Source: Apis mellifera (Eukaryota > Arthropoda > Insecta > Hymenoptera > Apidae). From it: a stretch of DNA of 64,000 nucleotides. The notes beneath the pieces were generated by a model. It was not told the origin of the DNA and searched no databases. It was given only the letters and a program-made list of their open reading frames with translations. Location of the stretch: positions 12,176,789 through 12,240,788 of the forward strand of contig NC_037640.1 in assembly GCF_003254395.2 (NCBI RefSeq), written 5' to 3'. Position numbers and translations under genes: made by a program. Shown in pieces: positions 1-13,346 of this stretch (position 1 is its first letter; every line of letters starts with the position of its first letter).

Positions 1-284
1 GCTAGAAACGTATCGAAGATGTCGGTATTATTTTTATCACGAGATAGGATTATTGTACAGCTTATGAATCAGTTCCATAGGTGTACTTACTTTTCACATA
101 TCGAAGTGTATTGTACACTCTACAAGATACATATTGTACATACGTATACATATACATATAGATGTATTATAAAATGATATGAGCGGATGTGCAGATAATC
201 TAAAAGTTAAATTCTAAGTACTAGGAGTGTAAAATAGCAGGGCTGTTCATTTTTCTCTTTTGACTATTGTTTAGATATTAATTT

Positions 285-315
285 TTAACTATTATTATTT
301 TTATTATTATCATTA

Positions 316-351
<36 letters not shown>
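285..351. repeat. (ATT)n microsatellite
   Basis: A nearly uninterrupted run of ATT/TTA trinucleotides, with one cat and one gtt interruption near the left end. Read directly from the sequence. Confidence 0.9.
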
Positions 352-352
<1 letters not shown>

Positions 353-2184
353 GTTCTAATTAATTCACGATTACTATCGATAATTTTTAAATTTTAATTA
401 CGCCGCAAAGCTTAGATACAGCAAGCAGGGGAACCATGACAACCGCGAGTCAAAGGGAGAGGGAGAGAGGGAGAGAGAGAGAAAGAGAGAGAAAAAAAGT
501 TGCAAGGAAAGAGTTTTGTTTAAAAAAAAAAAAAAAAAAAATTTCGCGTAAGGTCCATAAGTGCAAGATGTGTCTATTTGTTTTAACGATACACGAAAAT
601 AGATAATGGCGCGCGCGCGCGCGCGTACACGCGCCAAGCGATTTCAAATTGCTACCGGCAAAAGAGGGAAAAAGGTATATATATGTATATATATATATTT
701 AACGCGAGAGATTCAACTTGAACGAAACGAATCAAAGATTAATTGCATCGAATGAGAGGGGAAAAAAAAAGGAAATCGCGATAAAATGCAAAAAATGCAT
801 TGAAATAAAGGGAGAAAGAGAGAGAGAGAGAGAGAAAGAGAGACGAACGTTTCGCGTTTGCATGCCTCGAAACCTTCTTGTATATCCGTAGGTCTTGTGT
901 CGACGATCTTTTTAGTCGCACGTTGAAAAACAAGAGGACGAACAATTCTATGTGCGCGTATGCCCGAGGCTTTTGATTTAAAACGAAAACGCGAAGTCAT
1001 CAAGGGCAAGACTGATTTTAACTCGCAAAGGCTTGCGAAAGAACGCAAGAAAGAACAAAATAAAAAAAAAAAGAAAAAAAAAGGAAAAAAGAAAAGAAAA
1101 AAGGAAAGGAAAAGACACGGTCTTTTTTTCGTTTTTTTTCCCTTTCCGTTTTTTAAATACATATCGACGTCGTAATATATGTACATAATGTATGATATAT
1201 ATGTATATATCACACACCTGTCATCCTTAGTTGAGCTATTCTATTTAATACTTTCCCATTTTTCGAGATACATTACAATTTTGAACAACATTTTTTTTAA
1301 TTCTACTTAATCTAAGTTAAGAAAACTTAAACAAATTTCATAGGGATTTTAGGAGAAACAGTTTGTTTACCTTAAAAAACGTGATAGGATATTTTAACTA
1401 AGGAGAATAAATATATACATATATATATGTATATATACGTACATTTAAATGCACATATATTCGTGAGAAAATAGAAAGATGATATAATTAAAATAAATAT
1501 AAAAGCGTTTTTTCGTCCTTTCTAATAATGAGAAGGGAAGACGAAACGCTATCCGTGCATTTTTTTTTTCGAGACACTTAGGTGCAATGAGAGCGAAAGA
1601 GAAAAGCGATGATCTTTATGTTGGCTAGTCATTATACAGCTCTATGAGATACTAATCGTACTACTAAAGCTGTGATTAATAAAGCCTCTGTGCATACGTT
1701 CGCGCAGCTCTTATAGTAATATTATAGTGATAACGTATTTTATATAGTTTGTTACGATTGTAAGGTACATGGTAGATAGATTGTAGGTATGTATCTAACG
1801 AGGAAAGAAAAACAACAGTTCCGAATTGGTCGGTCGATTCTTCATTCCGATCTCTTTTCTTTCTTTCTCTTCTTACTCTTCTTATGCTCTTTCTCTACCT
1901 CTTCGTTCTCCCTTTACTTTATCGTTTCGATCTCTCTTCCCCTGTTTCCTTCTCTCTTCCTCCATCGTTCTTTCCCCACTCCTTTTCCTCCTTTCTCCTT
2001 CGTTTGTCACACGTGTTTTTACGGTGCTGGACGGTGATGTATCATTACGTGAAGATAGAAAAGGAAAGAAAATTGGAAGGACGCGAAAATGTCGTTCGTT
2101 TCGTATATTCTAATAGAATTGTTGTCTATGCTATATTGAAGTAACGATGCGAGTTTTGTTTTCTGCCTTTCCGATTTTTATCAT

Positions 2185-2224
<40 letters not shown>

Positions 2225-4555
2225 TATCCGCGTTGTAACGTTGTGTATTCTTACTTTTAATGAATACAGTGAAAAAATACACGCGAGGATAGATTTTATG
2301 TGTGAGATTTATTCCCCCTTTTTATCATGCGATTTTATCCAGAGATTTTGTTTCTTATTTAGATTTAAATAATTGAGTTTATTTGCGTGAAACTTGTGTA
2401 GGCTAATAATCGATATGAGATTAACGTTTAGTAGCAGTATTATGCGTATTTATTAGGGGAAAAAAAAAAAATAAAGAAAAAAAAATGATATAAAAAAATA
2501 TCAATAATTTCATAAGTATCTATATATATATATATATATATACATCGAAATCGTTGTTCAGCACCGAAATGCACTCCTCCGGATCAGTTTAAGGATCTCA
2601 ATTATTTTAACCGCCATTCCGCGGACGTACATAACACGAGAATTCTCAATTTTTATCGCGTATATTAAAAGAACCGTGTATTTTTTCATAAGAAGAAGGG
2701 AAAAGGATAGATACTTTCTTTGAAAAGGGCACATGTCGGACCAATATAATGTAAAAAAAATTTAAAAAAAAAAAAAAAAAAGGAAAAAGCGAGAAAAAAA
2801 GAAAAGAAAATCGATAGGAAAAGTGTAGCAAAGAAAAAAAAAATTAACGGTAGAAAAACAAAGGAGAACATAAACATATTTGAGCGAAGTCTACGATCGA
2901 TGAATTAATTATTGTTAATAATGATTTTTTTTTTTACCATGCATCAAATATTTTATACAATGGATAGAAATATATACGTAGTCATTTGTTTTCATTTTCT
3001 TTTTTTTTTTATTTTTATTTTTCTCGCTTGTTTTTATTTGCTTGTCGCGTATTATCGTTGGGACGCGAGAAACGCGCGGTCGAAATGGTAATTCCGGGAA
3101 TCGAAAGTAAATAGAAAGGAAAGCAACGTCGAAGTCGAAGGTGATCTTGCGGATGTGTTCCTCGCAAAAGTTATCTGACTGAGCTTTTGTACATACGTAC
3201 ATAAATACGTATACATTATTGTATGCAATTAAATGCATAAGGGAATTAAAAATGAACGAATGAAAAAAAAAAATGAAAGAAAACGAATAAAAGAAAAAAG
3301 AGAAGAAAGATATCGCGTATTATATCGTAGAGAATGCTGGCTATTGTCTAAAGAAGTATACACGAGAAGCACGAGAACTATAGTCGTTGAGCAATCACAC
3401 GGAACGGGCAGCTATTTTCTAATCGAATCTCTTGAAGTTAATAATTTTTCTTCGTTGTCATCACACGGAATCAACATCTTTTAAACTTCTTTTGTACATA
3501 CGTAATCTTTTCTTCTTAACGAAAGATTTTTTTTTTCTTTCAATTAGCGTCGATCCTTTTCTATCTTTCTTCGTTGTCCCTGTTTCTTGAAACGAATTGT
3601 CAATTAGTTTCGAGCGTAAAGTATCGTACTATTCTTTTCGTTGTATTGCGTTTAGTTTTAAAATTTCTTAGATAAATTTTATTCGTAGTTTTCCATATCT
3701 TCTTTTTCTTTTTTTCTTCTTTTTCGTTGAATTTATTCTGCACGATGCGAATAGAATATTCGATCAATCCTGTTGAAAAAGATATATAAATTTAAAAAAA
3801 TTTTAAAATTTCATCATTTTATCATTCTTTAAAGAGATGAATAATAAATGGAAAATAACAATTTTTATATTACGAAGCTTCGAACCGTTGTTCTCTGTTC
3901 TTTTTTTTCTCTTTATTTTTTTCAAGCATACGTAAATATATAAGAAAGAATTCGTCGATCGGAAAGTAGAGTAAGAGAAAGTAGCGAGGTAGAGTAGTGT
4001 ATCGTTTTATTCTTTTTCTTTTGTAAAGAAAAAAAAAAAATTGAGGAAACTGCGATTTTAAACTGCGATTCCGCGCTTCATTCTTCTCTTCGCGATGATA
4101 TACATACACTCTCGTCGGGGAAAGCGCGGACGAAAGGTGAATGCTATTTGTATACGAGATATTATTATTCGGAACAAGAGATTATTTGTTGTCTCGGACG
4201 AGAATCGGAAAATGAGAAATTAATTTTAGATTTTATTACGGGGTGGTCGTGGTATATGTATGGCTTCGAGAATGGCGAATATTCCGTGCAATGTGATTGT
4301 TGTGTTATCGAACGACGATATTTTTTTATTACATGACCGAAAGGGGAGAAAAAAAAAATGTGACTATAATTTATATATGTATCTATATATATACCTATCT
4401 ATGTCTATATATACATACATACACATATATATATATATATATCTTTCTATTTATGTATATATATGTATGTACTTGTTGGATAAATATTTTCATTTATATG
4501 CTATTCGATTTACGTTCTCGTTCGACGATTCAAATGTACATACGTTATTACGGCA

Positions 4556-4845
4556 ATTATTATTATTATTATTATTATCATCACCATCATCATTATCATC
4601 CATTATCATCATCATCATCATTATTATTATTATTATTATTATTTTTATTACTATTAATATTAGTATTCTTATTCTTATTCTTATTCTTAATTTTCTTCTT
4701 CTTCTTCTTCTATTATTATTATTATTGATAATATTGCTATTATTAATATTATTAATATTATTATTATTATTATTACTATTAATATTATTATTATTATTAT
4801 TACTACTATTAATATTATTATTATTATTATTATTATTGTTATTAT
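4556..4845. repeat. compound ATT/ATC/CTT microsatellite
   Basis: About 290 bp of trinucleotide repeats: ATT units, then an ATC block around 4577-4620, then ATT again, a CTT block near 4690-4710 and imperfect ATT/AAT units to the end. It creates artificial open frames on both strands made of Ile, Leu, Tyr, Phe or Glu. A C-rich run follows about 130 bp to the right. Confidence 0.9.
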
Positions 4846-4975
4846 CATTTCGTGCTCGCCCGTGTCAGTATTATTGTTTGTTTCCCATTTTCGAAATCTC
4901 AATATGTATAATATGGATATATTTGGTTCGTTATATATTTCATTCGTGTCTTCTTAATTAAGCCGTCGTCCTCGC

Positions 4976-5007
4976 GCCCCTCCCCCCCCCCTCGCCCCTC
5001 GCCCCCC
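4976..5007 (-). other. C-run; G-quadruplex motif on the minus strand
   Basis: The plus strand shows blocks of four to ten C separated by T or TCG, in an otherwise AT-rich neighbourhood. The complementary strand therefore has at least four G-tracts with short loops, which fits the G-quadruplex pattern. Formation is inference. Confidence 0.5.
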
Positions 5008-5304
5008 GAAGAGAGATTCCCGGGAACGCTTTCCCGCGTTTTTTAAATTTTAAATATCGACGACGCTTGCGCTGTTCGATTCTCGATTTGTAGAGAAAAA
5101 AAAAAAAAAAGAAAAAAAAAAACACCTTTTTCTCTAAAGCTTTCTCAATTGTGATAATTTTCGTGCAGGATACGCGATCATTTCAAGTGAAAAAGAGACT
5201 TAAAAAAAAAAAAAAGAAAAAGGGGCTTGAAAAAAAATGTATGGATATTTGGAAAATTCAAGTATTATATATATTTCTTTTCTCTTTCGAGACGACATCT
5301 TGAT

Positions 5305-5308
<4 letters not shown>

Positions 5309-5352
<44 letters not shown>

Positions 5353-5487
5353 CATTGTACAGAAATATTCAATATATAATCTGAACAAGTTAGATTGTAA
5401 TAGATGAATGTGTAAAAAATTTTAAATCGTGTATTTTATACGGAAATTTTATTTATATTGTAAAAAAATTTTTTTTATAGGATTTCT

Positions 5488-5526
<39 letters not shown>

Positions 5527-5588
5527 TAAGATATATTAATTTTATACAATTATAATTATATTATTATTATTATTATTATTAAAGATTT

Positions 5589-5626
<38 letters not shown>

Positions 5627-5720
5627 TATATTAAGCTTTAGAATTTTGAAATTAATTATAAAATTTATCACACGTGAAGAACGAAGAGAATGATTAATAA
5701 ATATATATATATATATATCG
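5309..5720. repeat. cluster of (AT)n tracts
   Basis: Four separate (AT)n runs lie within about 410 bp: about 5309-5350, 5496-5525, 5592-5622 and 5701-5719, with a short ATT run between the second and third. No coding potential is seen. Confidence 0.85.
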
Positions 5721-8125
5721 CGTGTGTCCCATTCATTCTTAATTATATACGCTCTTTTTTTTGTCTTTCGTATATTTTACGAATTGAAAATATCTAATCG
5801 GAATCGATCAGTTTTTCGATTTTTTTTTTTTTTTTATAACGCATTCAAAATCATATAGTTCTATTTAAATAAATGATTGATTGAAATTATTAATTAAAAC
5901 TCGATAAAAAAATATGATATTCTTCCCTTTGAATCGAACAACTTTTGTTAAGACATTTTTTTCCTTTTCATTAATATAATTTTAATATTATTACCAATAA
6001 TTAAACGTGTAACGCTGTGTATACATAATATTGGGTTATAACTTGCTTTGAAAAGGCAACGTGGTTTATTTTAACTTTATATTATCTTTATTCAACGTGT
6101 TCATAATTTTGACAGCGTAGCGTAAACCATCGCAGCATCGATTCGATCTTATTTGTCGAATGATTTTTTTTTTATAGAAATTTATTGCGCATGAAATTTA
6201 ATAAAAGATGAATTTTTATGGGTTTGTAATTTTTTTTAAAAATCTTAGCTTGAGATTAAAAATATGTATATATAATTATAATGTAATCGTAATTTTATCG
6301 ATATAGATAATTTTTTTCGAAAATATATTCACGATGCAATAAGAAACGTTTTAGAATTTTTAACAAGTAAGTACTTGACGCTTTCAAATAGCCATACGTT
6401 TTTTTCTAAATAAAATAAAAAACGAACACTTTGATTGTACATATGCAACGAATTATTCGTTGCACGATAAAAAAAAAGAAAAAAAAATTTGACGACACAG
6501 AATTTTTTATCACGTTCAGATCATGATTGTCACTCGAAAAACATCGCAAAACGAATAATGATAATTTATCTTTGTAATGCGAAATTTTGAGCAAACGAGC
6601 AACAACAGACTGCCTTCATCATAAATAATAATAAATAAAAGGAAATAAGAAACAAAAATAACAGTATTTAATAAAATAGTTATTTCCACGTGATTATTTT
6701 GTCAAATAATAAAATCATGAATTATTAATGGCGCACTCTGAAATACTCTTATTCTATTCGAAACGATCGAGTGGAAGTCGAATCGAGTGAGAATACCAAG
6801 TAATGATAAAAATACGAATTAACGTTAGAACATTGAACGCTGGAATTTCTGAGAATTTCTTTTCTTAAGGAATCCTTCGATTATTTTAAAATCGATATAT
6901 TCGATCTTATTGATTTTACATATTTTTTTTAACCTTAGTACCGTTCATTAAATACTCCTTTCTTGATTCATTCGTATTCAAGAATTTTCATATTAGTTTA
7001 ATTAAGCGTGTAATATAATTTTCGAAGACTGAAGAAATTTAAATGATTTATGTATTATTATTATCATTTATTACAAGTTACAATCGTAAGAATATATTTA
7101 TTGAGATAACGAAGAATTATTATTCGTCTATTCCCTCATTTTAAAATTCAATCAATTGATTCCAGCGTTAAATTTTTCCGTTTGGTTACAAACGGAGCGA
7201 ACCTAACCTGTACGAAAATATATATACCCGTGTTATTTTCAAGTCAACGAAACAGGATAACGATACTCGAAAGGTAAACACACACGATCGACTTTCACGA
7301 CGATAGAATTCGATTCGTCGATTTTTCGTCCTGCGACTCTTAAACTAATTCGTCCATTGGTGTTTAACAGGGCTTCGAGAAGTATCGATTATTTCGTTCA
7401 TTTTCTTCGTACCTAGTCGATAAGAGATACATTTTATTACACGAGTTACGTTTACGAGTATTTTTCATTTGTTTCTTTTTTTCTTTTTCTCTCTTTTTTT
7501 TTTTTTTTTAATCTTTTCCATTTTGTGTTCGTCGTCAAGAAAGATTGGCCGATTATCGAGAAATCTTTTTTTTTTTTTTTTTTTTTTTTTCTCTCTCTCA
7601 AACCGCACCGTGTGCGTTGTACCGGTGATTTCATCGAGCACGTTCGACGCACGTAACCAGTTGTAATGCCCGGAGAGGAAAACCTTCGATATCGCGTTAC
7701 AAATGTTACGTGGAAACGTCGCTCGATAAAGGGGCAGTTATTCGATCTATCCTTTGAGGATTATACCGCGAGTGATTCAGGAACGAAGCGAACGAAGATC
7801 GTTTTCGAAGATTTTACCGATTGAGTCGGTTCCGTTTGTTACGTCGATAACTTCTATTTTCTTTTTTACCATTTGAACATCGTTCAAATATAAAACGATA
7901 TTAACCGTACAATACGATAATTTTCGTACTCTCGAAATCATATTGGATCACACTTATGCTCATGTTTATTCTTGCTTGCTGTTCTTCTTATCATTCTTTC
8001 TTATTATTCAATACTTGTTATTATAAAATTTTTATCATGGTTTGTTCGTATCGGTTGTGATCGTAATATAGTAATAATAATAATAACGACGGCAGCTAAA
8101 AATGAATTATCGTAGCGATTGTTAT

Positions 8126-8154
8126 GGGGAGGGGAGGGGGGAGGGGAGGGGAGG
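8126..8154 (+). other. G-quadruplex motif
   Basis: Five tracts of four to six G separated by single A residues on the plus strand, inside AT-rich sequence. This matches the G-quadruplex consensus with one-base loops. No gene is recognised nearby other than the candidate exon about 1 kb to the right. Confidence 0.5.
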
Positions 8155-9206
8155 AACGATGCCGAATTATTTTAATACAGTGGCGTAATACGCGTGTTAT
8201 AAAATCGCCCGATTATTACGAAGCGCGAGAAAAACGAAAGAAAGAGCGAACAAATTCAAATCTTCCGAAACAATCAACAACAAATATATATATAAGTTTG
8301 CTTCGGTCATGAGTCATTTTGAATATCGTTGCTTCGAGCCCGGGTTCACGCTAAATTTACAAACATGAAACGGACAATTCAAAGGTAATTGCGATTAATC
8401 TCTCAACGATTAAACGAATTACAAATACAAAGCGAAATTTTGAAACTACTACTATTTTTGTAACAATAATAATAACTCTAGCTAAATGTATGTATGTATG
8501 TATGTGGAATATGGAAAAAAAAAAAAAAAAAGGAAAAAAAAGGAAGAAAGAATATCATTTGCATATGTAAAAATGCCACACTTATTTTGTGCATTTCAAT
8601 TGAAAGGAAAGAGAGAGAGAGAGAGAGAGGGGAGGGGGAAAAAAAATAAATTTTTACTAGTCACCTTGTTGAATGACAGTATTAACGGAGAGCGAGAGTG
8701 AAAGAGAGAAAGAGAGAGAGAGAGAGAGCAATGTTCGAATTTCCCCGAGAACGAGAACACAAAAAGTATCCTAGGATACTTACTCGTCGAAATAATAATA
8801 ATTTAAATATCGATCTCACAATCCACAATCTTGTAATTTTTTGTTTCTTTCGTTATTAAATGAAATAATAATAATAATAAATTCTAGTCCCCCCCAAAAA
8901 AAAGAAAAGAAAAGAAAAAAAAAATGAAAGGAAAAAAAATAAAAACATCAAACAAATAAAATTCCAACTTGTTATTCTGTATTATCTGCAATTTCCATGT
9001 ACCTACATTAAAATACATTTAAAAAAATATATTTATAATATACATCGAGAAAAATTTAATTTAATTGCATCTTATAAAAAAAAAAAAAAAAAAAAAATAA
9101 ATCGAGATCGATCCAAATAATCGGAATAATTGCAAAATTATTTTTAGGTTTGAAAAATAATATCCCCGTCGTCTTCTTTCATGTTGGTCGATTCAGTGCG
9201 GATATC

Positions 9207-9354
9207 CTATGGCTCGAGGCTCGAAACAGTTCCTGGTCCGACTTTCAACCCTTTGGGTGCTTTATCGTGCTGGCTGATCGGCCCTACACATTTGTGATAC
9301 TCCGTTCCGCCATAGCTTCCCTGGCTCGGACGTTTAATACTCTCGGCTCGTCTC
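9207..9354 (-). CDS. candidate terminal coding exon of an unidentified minus-strand gene
   Basis: On the minus strand a C-rich tract (complement of about 9395-9450) precedes a CAG acceptor at 9355-9357. An open frame of 48 codons then runs to a TAG at 9207-9209, entering in phase 1. The peptide is hydrophilic and rich in Gly, Lys, Ser and Pro; it contains EYHKCVGPISQHDK and ends GLKVGPGTVSSLEP. The base composition is clearly richer in GC than its surroundings. I do not recognise the family and found no upstream partner exon before Arp5, so the gene may lie outside the window or have Arp5 inside an intron. The opposite strand is also open here and has splice-like borders, but gives a Phe/Leu/Ala-rich peptide typical of an antisense frame. 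Uncertain. Confidence 0.4.
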
Positions 9355-12300
9355 CTGGTACGAGCAGCGCGTGATGTAATTAAATCGACTTTCGTGGGTC
9401 GGTGGGTTGTGGAGGGTGGGGAGGAGTGAGGGATCGGGGGTGGGGGTGGATTAATCAGCGAAGAGCGGTGGAGGGGAGCGGTGGTGGTCCCGTTTGATAA
9501 GGATCACGTGAATCGAGGGGTGGTGTACGAATTTAATAAGGGAGAGGGGAGGACGAAATCAATCTCGATTTATTATCGAGGCTGATCTGTCTTTTCTTTT
9601 CTTTTTTTTTTTTTTTTCTCAGAAAAAAAGGGAGGGAGAGATAAGACGAGGAAAAAGAATCGAGAGATGAGGGGAAGGGAAGGGAAGGGGAAGGGGGAAG
9701 AAGAAGAGTAAAAAAGGAAAAAGAAAAAAAAAAAAGAATACGATTAAAGAAAAAAAAAAAAACGATGCTCGCGTCGCTCGACATTGCGCCTGTACCATTT
9801 TGCTTCTTTAGCAGAGTACAATGCCATTTATTTTTGTAATACGTTTACGTAGGATAGCTATTATTTTTATAGAGGTTTACCGTGCTACCAGTAAGTCTTA
9901 TAGAGGCCTGCGAAAAATGAAATAGCGTAGGATGATTTTTCATAGCGGAGCCGCGGATTCCACGGAGATATTATCGAAATATTACATCAATAAAAGTCAC
10001 TCGATGGATTTTCGATGAATTAAAACGAAAAGGAAAAAAAAAAAAAAAAAAGAAAAAATTTCGAAGAAAAAGAACAAAAAAGGAAAGGGGACACGCACTT
10101 CTAGTACTGGCTTTTATTTTCGACGTTATTCGAAAACGACACGTTCACATATACACATACACACACACAGACACGCGCGTTTCTTCTTTTATTACGAGAT
10201 TTGTACGTACGTGCAATCAACACATCCAGAGCAATGCTTCTTTAGAGGAACATCATCGCAGGAACAAGCACAAGCAATCCGTATTTTAACGCCACGAAAT
10301 CTTCATTAGGATAACAAACTTTGTTAGTTAGTTCGATGCATATATATTTTAGAAAATGGGGAAAATACAGAGCAATAAAAAAAAGAAAGGAATAAATAAT
10401 GGTGATATTTCTTTCTTACGCGAGACGTAAGGCGATTTTTTACCGCATCGACGATAATTTCTCGTCGATCTCGAATATTCATTTTTTTACCCGTTAATAA
10501 CCGATTATCGTAGAGGCGGTACAACGTAGAAAGTAACACGCAATATTTCTTCCGCTAATTGCTGCTTTTCGTGAAGTTAACCTCGGATGAATTTCCGAAC
10601 GAGCCTCTTGACGCGTGTCACGTGCTAATTTTAAGATATTTTAATGTAAAAATAGAAAAAAAATACAGAAAATAAGACCGTATACATATACGTTTTCAAT
10701 ATTTTTTTACAATATTATCTTTTCATTTTTGAAAGTATATTCTTTACGAAAGATTAATTCGCGTCTCGATATTCGTTTCTTTTTCTCAAAAGTAAAGATC
10801 GTTTCAAGAGACTTGTCACGAACAAGTGGTACAATTTTCTCAATCAAACAAGATCGAATCACATTAAAGCTATAATATAGAATACATACCTTGATGCCAT
10901 TATTAATGTAATAAATAATTAAATTATAGAGCTGTCGAGTCAAAGAAAATCGCGAATACGCGATACGCGCGAAAAACTTCGAGAAGAAGTTAACCTCTCT
11001 TTGTCGAGCAGTATTGCGAGCGATGTTTTCGTTCGAAGCGATCGATATTTTTATAAACGAGTTTGCCGTCTTGAGCTAACTTCTCGCGCGTTTCGCCTAG
11101 CGATATTTCAGAGATCTCCTCGTTTCTAACGTCTTCCCCAATTTTATTGGAATTATTCCACTGTTTTTTTTGGTTCGAACAATGATTTTTAATCAATAGA
11201 AGCAATCGAAATTCGATTTTTATCATTAATAAAAGCTACAGAACGCATGTACACATACAATGGCTTGTATGGTCTATACAATAAATCTGGGGGATTTATT
11301 AAATCGAAAAAAAAAAAAAAAAATAAAGAAAAAAAAAGGGGGAAAGATTGATTGGCTCGTTAGGGCGTAAGTACTATATACAGACGTAAGATTTTTTATT
11401 GCTGATATTTTTCCTCAGGTCGAGTCTTGAACGGTGCCTAAAAAGCTTTGATTAAGGAGAGATCAAGAAATAAAAAGCAAGTTCTGAATTGCGTGTCAAT
11501 GAACTTTTTTTAGAAACGAAAAAAAAAAAAAAAAAAAAAAAAAAAAACGAGGAAGAAGAGAAAAATGGGGATTATTTATTGGATTCTCGCGGTGTGTCGT
11601 TTCGCGTTTCGTCCTCGGCAAGAATAAAAGAAAAGAGAAAAACAAGATTGTACTATTCGAAGAGAAAGAAAAATGAATTAAAGAGAAGAAAGGAGAAAGC
11701 AGGAAATTAAATAACAAAACAAAAAAAAAAAAAAATTAGATGATCAAATTCATCAGAGGAACAAAAGATTTCGATGCGACACGATGATAAAGATAAGATA
11801 TACCTATATACATACCGTCGATGCGTAGAAAGTACCATGTCATATATATGTATATTATATATAACAAAAAGTACGCGCGTGTGTATGTATGTATGTGTAC
11901 GAGTGAATTTTGAAATATTTGAAAAATTTGTGCGCGTATGAGTGTGCGTGAAATGTTAAATAAAAGGATTATTGTAGTGCTCCATTTTAAGGAAAACAGG
12001 CTGCGGCGAAAATTGTGCTGTAACCGGTTGCAGAATTATTTTTCTGTCAAAAAGTAGGTCGGACTGTGTCATGGAGCAAAGTTTTATCAAGGAAATGAAC
12101 TTTCAATACATTGTAAAATATGCAATATAATTAATTTTCAAGAGACAAAATAATAATTGTATTGTAAAACATTGTAAAAGTGCATGAAAAATATAGATAA
12201 ATAAATTTTTTTGTATAAGTATATAAGGTTATGTTTTTATTAAAAGTAGTTTATTAAAAAATTCGAATAGTCAAGATTTTAAAATAGATGACGAAAAATG

Positions 12301-13224
12301 ATTGAATATCAAAAAATATTTGTCGAAAGAGATCGATTATTTATTAAAAAAAAAAAAGGCATATATTTTATGATATTTCTTCCGAATCACGTAAATTTTT
12401 TTTTAGCACGAAACAAAAATTTGCTCCATGATATCGCTTATTTTTTACACGGAAAATATGATTTAATTTCTAGTAGCAGCACTATTTTTGGCACATCTTG
12501 TCTCGAATCGAAGAGAATAATTAAAGCTACATCTAATATAAAGGACAATGAACAAGTAGTAGATAGGTTACGCCGATACATGTATGTACCTATAAAATAT
12601 AAGACGAGAAGTACGCACTTTTGTAATAGTAGTTTTGAGAAATAAAAACGAAAAAAAGCGATAAATGATAGTGAATGATATATATATATGATATATATAT
12701 CACATATATTAGATAATATAAATATAAAGAAGAAGAAAAGAGTTGAACGCTTGATACACCATAGTTTTCACCGACATATCCTGTGGTTGAACACATCCTC
12801 TTTACGTACATACTGCATACTAGTTCTTATTATGATACCACCACACGATTACTACACGAGAGTATAGGGTATTTTATGAATTATAAAAATGACGATAATA
12901 ATATCATTATTATTAATTATTATTATTATTGATTGTCACAGATTATTATTATTATTATTATTATTGTTTATTACGATTCTTGATTATTATCGTATCATTA
13001 CGATTATGATTATCGAGAATATAAATACGTATAAACGTAACGATGGTACAACTAAGGCAAGTATGTACTGTACATAGCTGTCACTTACCCTCTGCCCCAC
13101 CATGCAACTATATAAATATATAAATATATAAATAAATCTCTATATATATATAAATACATAAAGCCATTATATTGCAAAACATTAATCATTGTTGTACTAA
13201 TGATTATTTTGAAATACTATTGTC

Positions 13225-13263
<39 letters not shown>

Positions 13264-13292
13264 TTATCGTAAACAATTGTAATTATTATTAA

Positions 13293-13346
<54 letters not shown>
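13225..13346. repeat. (ATT)n microsatellite pair
   Basis: Two ATT-repeat runs, about 13225-13264 and 13286-13346, separated by about 20 bp of non-repeat sequence. Confidence 0.85.

Larger units (their letters stand above)
1..9206. other. gene-poor AT-rich region with dense simple repeats
   Basis: I see no supportable coding exon here. The stretch is AT-rich and holds long A/T homopolymers (for example 32 T at about 2189-2220), (AT)n tracts, (ATT)n tracts, (GA)n tracts and two G/C-rich runs listed separately. The open frames present are products of low complexity. If the candidate minus-strand terminal exon at 9207-9354 is real, part of this stretch could be its 3' untranslated region; that is inference only. 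Confidence 0.6.

Noticed and set aside
4260..4961. 233-codon plus-strand open frame
   Set aside because: It is translated ATT/ATC/CTT microsatellite (runs of Ile and Leu); no domain, composition driven by the repeat.
9150..9374. Plus-strand 74-codon frame opposite the candidate exon
   Set aside because: Phe/Leu/Ala-rich peptide as expected from the antisense of a Lys/Gly/Ser-rich frame; the C-rich tract before the acceptor supports the minus strand. Not excluded outright.
12298..12645. 115-codon plus-strand open frame
   Set aside because: AT-driven composition, A-run inside, no motif, no splice or promoter context.
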